Source: Desmodesmus armatus (taxonomy: Eukaryota; Chlorophyta; Chlorophyceae; Sphaeropleales; Scenedesmaceae). From it: a stretch of DNA of 64,000 bases. The notes under the pieces were generated by a model that was given only the letters and a program-made list of their open reading frames with translations, made no database searches and was not told where the DNA came from. The stretch spans positions 186,001-250,000 of the forward strand of contig VIIQ02000737.1 in NCBI GenBank assembly GCA_007449985.2, in the 5' to 3' direction. The position numbers and the translations under genes were made by a program. Of this stretch, positions 47,181 to 56,783 are shown piece after piece (position 1 is the first letter of the stretch; every line of letters starts with the position of its first letter).

Positions 47181-50043
47181 GGTGATTGCGTTTGGATACT
47201 ACTGCTCTCAGGATGAAATGGGCGTAGCGGTCCTGGACCCGACGACAGGTCGGCAGAATTTGCAGCAGCAATGCGAGCAATTGGTCTGTCAAGTAAAAAC
47301 AGATTGTTCAGCATGAGCGCTGCTGTCCATCCTTATGTGCCATCTGCGTTCACCCGTCAGTGCGTTGACCTGACTGGCTGACTGGACTCTTGTCAACCTT
47401 GGAAAGTCAACACACCTCCCTGGAAAGGAAAGCTGATGAATATTGGAATGGATGTCGAAACGTAGATTCAGGAAAAAGACCAGTGACATGGGGTTTTCTG
47501 GCAGACCGTGGCTTCATCCTGCTTGATGCGCAGATTGGTTACCTATCTCACCAATTCACAGTAATCCTTAGCGCATGTGCGCAACTTTTGGCTTGAAGCT
47601 TGCAGATGCTGTTGAACACATGAGCCTTGTGTGTTCAGGGCCAGACAGCGGCTATGGTCGGTGCATGTACTGCCGCTTTCTGCGGGGTGCTGCGGCAGCA
47701 TCACCATCAATGGGTGATGACTGCAAGGAGACTTTCAACTGAGTTGGCAAACACCCTCACTGGGCACCATTGCAAATGCCCGGGCAAGCAAGACATCAAG
47801 CAGCCTAGCGTCCGGCTGTGCCAGCAGTTGCGCATCCCCAGGTGAACTGGGTGCAGTCTGCAGTCTGAGGTTGCAGGTGGCATCTTCTAGGGGCTGCTGC
47901 GTGCAGGCTTTCACGTTACGCAGCTCACCCATACACTTTGCAGCCAGTGATCCATCACCTGTTACATAACCTCAGTCAACCTCAACAAATCAGATCCGCG
48001 ATATGTCAAGCATCTCAATCCTCAACGCGAGCTCCTTTTCCCATTGATCTCAACAACGCCTTGTCCTGTGACCAGCGACTACGCCACACCAACCGGCGTC
48101 TGTTTTGAAATTGCATCCGCAATGTACTCCATACTAACCTCAGCAACTTGCTGTTTGGCTCGCACAGGCAGGCCAACGGTACTCACAACTGACTTGCATC
48201 AATTGCATCAGCAGCAAAGGCAGGCAGCATGACCTGCACGCTCCTTATAGATAGATGCCTTGCAGGGAGATGCCAACCCTAGCTCGCACCATTGTGAAAG
48301 CACAGGCTTCCTTGCAGCACGCAGGTACCACAATGCACGGCTGAAAGCAGAAGCAGACCCCAAGGTCCTTCCAGATACACACAAACGCTGCACAACTGTA
48401 ACTGCAGCTCTGACTGACACTCCAAATCACACTGGAAACCTGACTGCCTGTGTTGCAAGAACGCACCGGGCAATGTTCCGGGCTGGGAGCTATCTCATCA
48501 AAGCACTGCCTGAAAGCGGGGGAGCTACTGCATGGGCTGAACAACAAGGCTGCCAGAAAGCGCCAAACACAAACACCACAAACTCCAGCGCTGCTAGCAC
48601 CTTCGCCATCAACCTTGACTGCCCACAGCCTCACAACATGAGTTGGCAGCACGGAACGAGTGACGCCTTGCAGCCCATTCCTCTGTAATGCTGCAGGCAT
48701 CTACCTAGCTGCTGTATGAAGATCACAATGCAGCACATAGGGACGCAGCAGCAGGTACAATCTTGAAGCCGCATACAGGGCGCCAAGGACTAAGAAACAG
48801 ACCCAGCTAACACCAGAAAACAGACCCAGGAAAAAGACCCAGTCAGCACCGAGCGCCTGTAGAGCTGCAGAAATCCCAGACCATGTGTGGGTATGGTCTG
48901 CTACGGCCTACAAAATTGGTGTGATGCTGGCCTACAGGTGCAAGGATATTGCTGTGTCCCTCTCGGTTTGCTGACAAACACACAGCAGTGTAGGCGAAAG
49001 GCACCCTAGCACTGCTTCTCAAACAGCCACGGCCCTTGCAAACGCCAATCTCAGGTCCCAATCTGTCAGCCAGAGGCTGGATCACCACCAGCACAACCAC
49101 AGCTTAACCCAGCAAGGCGTGCTGGCAAGTTAGTCATAGATGCGTACTGGTGTGTGTGGCACCTTCAGTGTGTGTGGCACCCTCATATTGCAGCCCCACA
49201 CCACATGTAACCACCAAGCCTCTTACTCCAACCAAGGTCTACAATTGCTCCGGGTAAAAAGATGGCTCAGCAAGCAGAGCCCATGCAGAAAGGACAGCAT
49301 GTGCCGCACAACGACAGCCCTACCAGAGAAACAAAACACAAGAAGGAATCCCCCATGCAGCCAGAAGACTTCAAATGCCTTTCCGCTGACTGCAAGGGCT
49401 CAGCTAGTACACACAGTAACAGGTGCCCAATGCGTCACACAGCTTGCATAGCAGCATAGTAGCTGCTAGGCTTGCCTCCATGCCCACCCATCAAATCCAA
49501 GTAAAGGCTCCTTCAGGAGGTGCACACACATGTACGATGGGTTTGTATCCCACAAAAGCACCACCACAACCTCAAACCAGTTGACTGGGGTCATAAAAAA
49601 GGCAGGGAGCCACAGGCTCCACATTACGGCCACCTCACCCCCTCGTCCCAGGTCACCCCAAAGGTATCTGATATCAGTGATAGCAACATCGAGGCAAATG
49701 GCCCCTCAGGGGCCCGGGGCCCTTGCCACAGTGGAAGCTCCTGGGCTGCTCAACCACCCATCCAAACCCCACCGCCCAGGCTTGTGGCAATGCCCCGGAG
49801 CTATTCACCCGCTGTGCACCACCCCAAGCTCTTGTCTGATCACCTCCGTCACCACCACAGCTGCCTCCATACCGTCCCATGTTGGGTAACCCACTGTCTT
49901 TCGCCCCATCGCGTCTCGTAGATCACTCCCAAAATGGCTCTGTTGAGCATGCAGAGCCCCTTGCATGTGCCCTGTTGGGCATGCCAAGTCCCCATTCATT
50001 GCTGCCGACGCTTGCGCTGGACCGCACAACAGCGCCATAACGC
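47181..50043. other. Intergenic between aquaporins B and C
   Basis: 2.9 kb with only short open frames on both strands and no recognisable domain. Confidence 0.5.
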
Positions 50044-52465
50044 TCACACATCGCCGTGATCGACGCCCTTGCCGCGTGCAGCTGCGTCCTTCGCAATCTT
50101 GACGTCGTTGAGCACATCAGTGATGTTGGTGTCGTTCCCGCTGCTCTGGAAGCGCTTTGGTGGCGTGCCTGTCGCCCACATCCACATGCTCTCCATGTAG
50201 GTCAGGTTGAGGTTCTTCATAGAGGAGAGGGGCATCAGGGGGCCCCAGCCAGACACAAAGGCAAAGATACTGCAGGCCAGCACGGCTGCCAGCAGCTGGG
50301 CGAGGATGTAGATCCTGCATGCATCAGGAAACCCAGCACAGCAGCATCAGCACAGCCAGGTGTAGATATATGGTGTTTCAAGCTGTGGTGCAACATGTTC
50401 ACAGGGCAGGTAAGCCATACATAGCTTTTTGCTGGGTTGTTAAACGTAAAGTTGAATCTACTACACACCCCCTTGGTGTAGTTGCACTATAGAACTTCTT
50501 CCATGGTTGACCGAGTGGCAGCAGTGCTTGGTGTGCTGCACTGAAAACTGCAGCTGTGCCAGTTCCGGTATTGTGCGCTCACCAGGCAACGTTCTGTCCA
50601 CAGTGAAAGACGGCCAGGGGGCCAATCACACGGGCAGGGTTGAGAGCAGCACCAGTCCAGTGACCACCTGCAAAACGCACACAAGGCGCAGGGTTGCACG
50701 GGAGAAAAAATGATGTAGGGAGCTGCATGCGTTTGCCTGAGTGCCGGGCAGTGTTGCCACCTTTGTGTGTGAAGTGCCTGGTGTCCGGGTCAAGCAGCTA
50801 GGTTTGACGTTTAGGGTTTACAGGGTTAGGTTTTGAATTTAAACCCTAAACCCTAACCCTGAACCCCTTGCAGGATGACAGCATTGGAGGCAGCTCGGAG
50901 TGCGGCAGTCAGCAGACCCTCCAGCAGCAGTTCGTCAGCAATGGGATCAAGATCACACCGATTGTGAAAATCTTGCATGTGCGCTTTACAGCTAGCCAGC
51001 TACTGCGCCCACCTGTGCCAGCGCAGGCCACCAGGGACAGGCCGACCACCAGAGGTGTGAAGCTGCCATGTCCTGGCTTTGCCACACCGCAGGCGTACAC
51101 CACACTGATCAGGGTGAAGGTCATCACAACCTCCCAGCCAAACAGCTGGCCACGGGTCAGCTCAGAGGGGATCAGCTTGTCATCAAAGCAGCCTGCAGCA
51201 GCAACACACACAAAGAACACGAGGTCTGTTGGCTGAGATGTTTGCTGCTGGGGTTGACTCTCAGCAGAACAAACTGCTTTACAAAACCAGCTGATAAATG
51301 TGCAGGTAATGCGTAGCTGCCCTAGCAGTGCTTGTGGAAGTGCATCTTTCGGCAACCAAAGCGTCAAGCCAGACGGCGCGTTCAGCTGGACGAACAATGT
51401 CTATGTTGCGCCGGCGCACTCACCAGGTGCTCCATCTCCCATGCCGATGTGGGTCTTGGGCATCAGGCCAGACACCATCAGGGCGCCAAAGATGCCTCCA
51501 ACGATCTGCACAAGCAGCACATGCGTAAAGATTTCGGGAGCTGACGGAATATTCCTGTGGACTATGGGTGGTGATCAATGCACTGTTGTGTTGTTGTGCT
51601 GGTTGTGTAATTCACTTTTCAACCCGGGCCGCCATGTCTTACCTGGAGTGTGATGTACAGGATGCTGTGCAAGATGGGATAGAACCCACAGATAAGGGTA
51701 CTGAAAGTTACGGCAGGGTTCAAGTGGCCACCTGCAGGATGAAACGGCAGCACACAGGCGGGTAATGTTCAGTTGCTGCAGTGGAGGGGGTGACTACCAT
51801 AGTGGAGGAGAGCCCGTGATGCTGTCAGCGCTTCAAGTTACGTGACCAACTGTGTACTGCAGCGGTGCTAGGCAACGACAGCACGACCGTGCCTTACCAG
51901 AGATATTGGCAGCTGTGTAGATCCAGATGGCCAAGGCCAGACCATTCACCCAAGGTCCGTGCACCTTGTCGGCCACAGTGGAGCCCAGGAAAGTGAAGAT
52001 CATCACGCCAATGAACTCGACCAGCAGGGAGACGATGAACGTCTTGCTGGTGATTGGCTGCAGCAACGGCAACGGCAGCAGGACAGTTGATCACTGCAAG
52101 CACGCGCGCTCATTGAGCCGAAGAACTGCGTGGTGTTGAACGGAAGCCAGTTGCGAGCGCAGCCGGATCCCACACGGCGTCTGTTGCATCACTGATAGTC
52201 CCGTAGATCTGCTGATGCACCGGCAGACCATGCACTGCTCATGCTCAGTACACCATCCGACACCACGCATGCTATAACAGAATGACTTCATGCGTCTATG
52301 CAGCATTGAGCAGCCGCCTGAAGAGGGAGCTCATCCCAGCACAGCTGGCTTGAGCATGACACCCCTCGAGCTAGATGGCCGAAACAACGCACAAAAGCTT
52401 TGATGGTTCCCGTAAGAGCCAACCTGGTAGTTTGCGAACACGGTGTCGCTGTCGACCTTGCCCAT
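50044..52465 (-). CDS. Aquaporin (MIP family), tandem copy C
   Basis: Third paralogue, most compact. Seven exons close to 302 aa: 52424-52465, 51898-52057, 51643-51731, 51424-51505, 51013-51192, 50583-50667, 50044-50314. It starts MGKVDSDTVFANYQPITSKT. Helix 1 through NISG is one exon (three pieces in A). The first NPA and helix 3 are fused in one exon (GGHLNPAVTFSTLICGFYPI). The second NPA is GGHWTGAALNPARVIGPLAV: it has a Trp where A and B have Phe, three residues before the AALNPAR block. The tail is PPKRFQSSGNDTNITDVLND...HGDV. Intron sequence near 50811-50870 contains telomere-like repeats. Confidence 0.92.
50811..50870. repeat. Inverted telomere-like repeats in aquaporin C intron
   Basis: GTTTAGGGTTTACAGGGTTA on one arm and TTTAAACCCTAAACCCTAAC on the other flank a short TTTTGAA spacer, so two head-on telomere motifs form an imperfect hairpin. 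Confidence 0.85.
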
Positions 52466-52728
52466 TGTGCCTTCTACGACCTGCTGCTGTCTAGTGCTGC
52501 CGGGTTGTGCTTTAGGCGTTCGAAAACAATTGCTTACGCTAGTAGTGATGCTGTGGGTTGCAAGAGAGCAATGTGCACTGCACCGCGGCTCCGGCAGGAA
52601 AAACCCCAGGTTTTAGCAGTACTGCCGCCTGAACAGCGATGCAAGCGCATAGCAGCTTCAACAACGACGCCAACATGATGTTGTCTGACTTCTGGCCCTT
52701 GGACACCTCAAGTCCCTACTGCGGTGAT
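52466..52728. other. Unique DNA between aquaporin C and the transposon array
   Basis: 263 bp upstream of the aquaporin C start that do not match any part of the repeated unit. This is the only array flank visible and probably holds the aquaporin promoter. Confidence 0.6.
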
Positions 52729-53385
52729 CGCTTTGGCAGCAAGTAGTCAGACCGTCACTGGGACCACAGGCTTGAAATGCAGGGACAGATGGGAGGGGTC
52801 TACACACAGCTGGCTAGGGCTAACAAGTACCTACCAGATCGTACAGGCAGCTGCAGTGCTTGCCTTGAGTGTCTGCACAGCAGCTGCATGTGAAAAATGG
52901 GGTCTGTCAGCTGAAAATGGCCAGGAGGGGACCAGCAGCTGCTGCCTCAACAACATGCTGTAACAGCAGCTGCATGGCTTGTGCACCCACCCACGCACCA
53001 GCAGGGAGCTGACTCTCAAGCAGCTTTTTGAACGCCAACAGCAGCAGCGAGGCCAGGCTGTCTCAGTCTCCAACAAACTGTCTCACAACAAGGCAACAGC
53101 AGCAGCTCACAACCCAGCGCTGATCAGGCAACACACAGGCACATATGCCCCTGGGATTCAAATCTTGATTGCTCTATCCAGCTGTAAGCTGCTCTGGAGC
53201 TTTGAACGCAAACCTCACTTTCTCATTCAACGGCCATAATGTCGTCCGAACTGCCATGGGGCAAAAGGGCCCAGTTGCGCCCTAGCAGGGCCCCATAGGG
53301 ATTCTTTGTTACGGAAAAGCATTTCTCTGCACTTGTCGACCCAAGACAGCAGCGGTGACCTTCCACCTGGCTTACTTCTGCCGAA
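52729..53385. repeat. 657-bp presence/absence segment with inverted ends, copy 1
   Basis: Starts CGCTTTGGCAGCAAGTA and ends TACTTCTGCCGAA; the inner ends are imperfect inverted repeats (TTTGGCAGCAAGTA versus TTCGGCAGAAGTA). It lies in transposase intron 1, is repeated at 56910-57566, and is absent from copy 3. The array's left edge coincides with its left end. Confidence 0.6.
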
Positions 53386-53511
53386 CTGAAGGTCTCACAT
53401 GTGTGACCACCCCCCTGATTAAACCCCATTTGAACCCTAGCCCCAGCCCATTGGGCACTGCTGCTTCAGTGCTTTCAAATGCACCCTGTTGCTGTTTTCA
53501 ACCACGCGCAG

Positions 53512-55714
53512 GGCACCAGCTAAGGAGGAGCCTGTGCACAGCGGTCACAACCGCCACACCCCGGCCACCAGGAAGTCATGCGTCGTGGCTTGCGCCCAGG
53601 CTCTCGTCGACGGCAAGGTCGATTATGGCCTTGCCGGCAGACTATATAAGAAGGTGCGCAAGCAGCTTGGTGGTGACAAGCTGGCAGAGGATCCCAAGCC
53701 TGTATTGAAGGGCAGATGGGACCACTTTGTGGAGTACGGTGACGTCGAGGACAACCTCCGCACAGGCCGCCCTGTCCTTATCAGCAGAGAAGATGCCCTA
53801 ACAGCTAGTACAGCCATCAAGGCAGGAAGGCTGCACACAAAGACCCGCAAAGGACACACCATCACCCTGATATCCTACTTCACCACAGTGCGGCAGGCGA
53901 CGGTGGAGTCTGATGCTGTCAAGGGTGTCATGCAGAAATACAACTGCACCCCCCACCAGCTGTACAACGCCATGATGAGGGAGGATCCCAACCTCGGGCG
54001 GCGCAGTTTTGCGTTGAAGTACCGGCTGACAGAAAAGGAGAAAGCTGCCCGGAAAAGCTTCTGCAAGCAGCTGCTGGCAGAGTGGAACGTCGCACAGGCG
54101 TTGCTGAATGCAATCCTAGCTAGGATTGTGCAGTGCGACGAGGGCCGCTGGACATACAACACCTACACCCATGCGCATGTCAGGGCATATGTGGACCTGC
54201 AGCACCTCCCCCTGCACGACTACGTGTCGCTGCCAACGATCAAGGGGGACAAGCAGCAGACAGTTCACTTCTTCATATGCGTGTCAGCACACCCCAGCTT
54301 CAGCGACAAGAACGGCTTGGTGTACTATGAACTCACCACAGGCACCACCCACATCCTCCGCTGGTTCAACAAGCTTGGGCAAGAAGGCAAAGAGCCCTTT
54401 GTCTACCAGGTGAGCACAGTTACAAATTGACCAGCTGGTTTCCAAAGGCATCAGCAGCAGTTGCTGCTGCTGCTCCCACCCCAGCACACAGCTTCTCAAT
54501 GTGAGGCTTGCCAGAAAGCTCGTAGCTGGCAGTAAAAACAACACCCTTATGCTGCGATGCATATTCAACAGCTGCCATAACAATATCTGGTGCCGCGAGG
54601 TCTGCATGATGCGCGCGTACGAGCGCCAGGCGGCGCTCGCAGCATACCTTGTTGCACTTGAAATCACGCTCAAATGCCTTATTCTTGCAACCATCCCTGA
54701 AGTGATAAGAATCGTCAACTTGTAGATACACGTCGCGCTTCCAGTTGTAGAAATCAATGCGACCATGGCAATCGGTCAAGTGCACCTGCCAACACCACTC
54801 CTGTGACTGCTGCTGCTGCGCAACTAGCTGCATGAACTTCCACTCTGCAGGGGGGATAACAGGACGGCCAGCAGCCTCCCATGCCCCACTTTCATAAGTG
54901 CAGAAGCAGCACATGAGTGCGACAGGCTTGCGCACAGCGTCAGGGGTGCACAACTTGAAGTGTTGCACCTTGTCCCGACACTCCGTAGTGCACCACATGA
55001 ACTGCTGCTTCTTCTCTGACTTGAGCAACTTATACTCATTGCCAGCACGGTCCACCCACGTCACTGCTCTGTTGTGTGGCTTCTTCACCCTGATCCCCCC
55101 CAGTTGATGTGCTGCCAAGGCCTTCCTCATCAATGCCTCCCTCCCTTTGCTGTTGCCGTGCTGTTGCTCCGCCATGCCGTGACCTGCAGAGGAAGGATGG
55201 AGCAGACGCAGCAAGCACTGTTACTGATGAGGTAGCTGACAACCTGTACAAGATGGTGGAGAAGTTTAGGAATGTGACTGGTGAGGACCCCATCATCATG
55301 ATGGACAACGTCCGCATACAGGCCAACATCCCGGATAAGATCATCGAGTCCCGCTACGGCACCATCACCCTGCCTGAAGGCTGCCGCCTTCGCTTCCCCC
55401 CCCACAGCTCAGACATTGATCAGCTGGTGGAGCACTCCATTGGTGCAGTCAAGGGAGCAGCAACAGACAAGGTGTTTGATGAATGCTGCCATGGGGTTGT
55501 GTTCTCGGGTGAGTCCCTGCGGCGCATCTTCAAGGGTGTGTTTAAGAGGTTTGAGAAGGGGGAGCTGTACCACCGGGGGGTGGAGCGCAACATGCGCAAG
55601 CTGCCCACTGTGTTGAGGATTATCGCATCCGGAGAGGATGAGTGGTTCACAGATCCAGATGGCAAGCAGCACCATGGCAGCAACGGCGACTGGCCGAATG
55701 CAGGCGACCGCTAA
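53512..55714 (+). CDS. Tc1/mariner-like DDE transposase, copy 1 (exons 2-3, start exon missing)
   Basis: Cut-and-paste transposase. Exon 2 is 53512-54409 and exon 3 is 55190-55714; intron 2 is 780 bp. With a start exon like that at 56784 the protein would be 485 aa. Exon 2: basic N-terminus, then a helix-turn-helix region (GRWDHFVEYGDVEDNLRTGR, ending in GRP as in Tc1/mariner), then the first catalytic block IVQCDEGRWTYN. Exon 3: IIMMDNVRIQ (second Asp) and RFPPHSSDIDQLVEHSIGAV (catalytic Glu, cf. PPxSPDLNPIEHxWxxxK). There are 41 residues between second Asp and Glu, against 34 in Tc1. Intron 2 separates the catalytic residues, so splicing is required. Exon 3 is open to its stop only in this copy, but no start exon is present upstream of 52729. 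Confidence 0.85.
54420..55175 (-). CDS. PD-(D/E)XK/VSR-like nuclease, antisense inside transposase intron 2, copy 1
   Basis: An intact 251-codon ORF with an ATG at 55175, lying wholly inside the 54410-55189 intron on the opposite strand and filling 97% of it. The N-terminal half has a basic segment and Cys pairs (WCTTEC; MCCFCTYESG) that could bind zinc. The C-terminal half, HGRIDFYNWKRDVYLQVDDS, YHFRD, FERDFKCNKV and ALVRAHHADL, follows the pattern of VSR-like/DUF559-type nucleases (VDFY...(E/Q)VDGxxHF...D...K...LRI). Gln replaces the usual Glu before VDD, as in some EDxHD-type homing nucleases. Family placement is by motif pattern, without a search. Plausible roles are homing of the intron or element, or a break-making helper for transposition; neither is shown. 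Confidence 0.65.
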   Translation of the reverse strand: MAEQQHGNSKGREALMRKALAAHQLGGIRVKKPHNRAVTWVDRAGNEYKLLKSEKKQQFMWCTTECRDKVQHFKLCTPDAVRKPVALMCCFCTYESGAWEAAGRPVIPPAEWKFMQLVAQQQQSQEWCWQVHLTDCHGRIDFYNWKRDVYLQVDDSYHFRDGCKNKAFERDFKCNKVCCERRLALVRAHHADLAAPDIVMAAVEYASQHKGVVFTASYELSGKPHIEKLCAGVGAAAATAADAFGNQLVNL

Positions 55715-56783
55715 GGCGTCAGCGCATGCAGCAGATGCAGCAGCAGCATGGCAGCAGTTTGCTGTCCAAGCCTGCACATGGCTGCGCATGGGGTGTGTGT
55801 TCCCAGGGTATGCCACCTATAGGGTTTAGGGTTCAGCTGCAGCCACTGCTGTGGTGAGCATCAGTGTCTTCATGATCTGTGGCCAGTGCATCCGCTGAGC
55901 TAACAAGATGTAGTGCAGCCTGTGTTTATTCAAAGCACAGCCCTCAATGTAGTTGTTGCAAGTTTGATCAATGTAGTTATCAGGGTTGTGTGTGAGAGAG
56001 GGTGTTGGAAGTGCCACTGGCCCCCACCCAGGTGTACTGTTGGGCAGGCAGCACACATAGCAGCTGTCCAATCATTGATTCTGTCACATAAACTGGTATG
56101 TGTGTTGAGAGTTTGCAGCTTAGATGCCCCATCTTTACCTCATTGTGCTTGAGACAGGCACTACTGGGAGTTATGTCATGTCAACTGTGCCTGGTATTGC
56201 ACTGTTAGCAGCTGTGCTTTCACAGCTGTGCAACCAGGCATGATCGAGGCCGAATGCTATAATATTGAGTACGAAACGAGTTCATTTGCTGCGCAAGGAA
56301 AGCAACCTGGAAGCATCCAAGCCAACTTCACCCCTGTTCAAAGGCCAATGGTCCGCGCTTACATCAACATCACCCTCTGTAGCAACGTCAGTTTGTAGTA
56401 AATCAAGCATTCAACGAACAGCAGGCGTCTGGAGAGCAGCCGGTGCCCACAGCAGGAACAGCAAGCAATCTGCAGAGACTGCCAGCTTTCCAGGTGTGGC
56501 GGGCTTGTCGCGATAAGGCCAGTGCCAGTGTGACGTGCTTGACAGGTCCTCTTAAAGCATTCATAAGTCATTCATTTTGCTTTCGAGAGCTGCACGCAAG
56601 CCCTTTGGAAGTTTCGCGCCAGACATCACTAGCATCTGCTCAAGTCTGAAGTCAGCTGAGGCGTCTATGGCCCCGCTGCACCAGATAGACTCTCACAATG
56701 CACAAAAACACACATTTTGGTACACGCACCGCTGCGGATTATGCAGGTCCGCGACACCAGCCTGCCTGGAACGCTGCAGCAAG
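55715..56783. other. Non-coding part of the element unit
   Basis: 1.07 kb between the transposase stop and the next start exon. It includes a TTTAGGG-like motif at 55819-55832 and a perfect 8-bp hairpin, CAGCTGTG-CTTT-CACAGCTG, near 56210-56229. True element ends probably lie here, but none could be identified. Confidence 0.5.

Noticed and set aside
48245..48700. Overlapping frames of 140-150 codons on both strands between aquaporins B and C
   Set aside because: No recognisable domain and nothing to favour either strand.
50811..50870. Possible chromosome end or telomere fusion point
   Set aside because: Only a few motif units, inside an intron of an intact gene with coding sequence on both sides.
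52979..53239. Gln-rich frame (QLFERQQQQRGQAVS) in the 657-bp segment as a transposase exon
   Set aside because: The start exon joins exon 2 in phase without it, and copy 3 lacks the whole segment while keeping the same splice phase.
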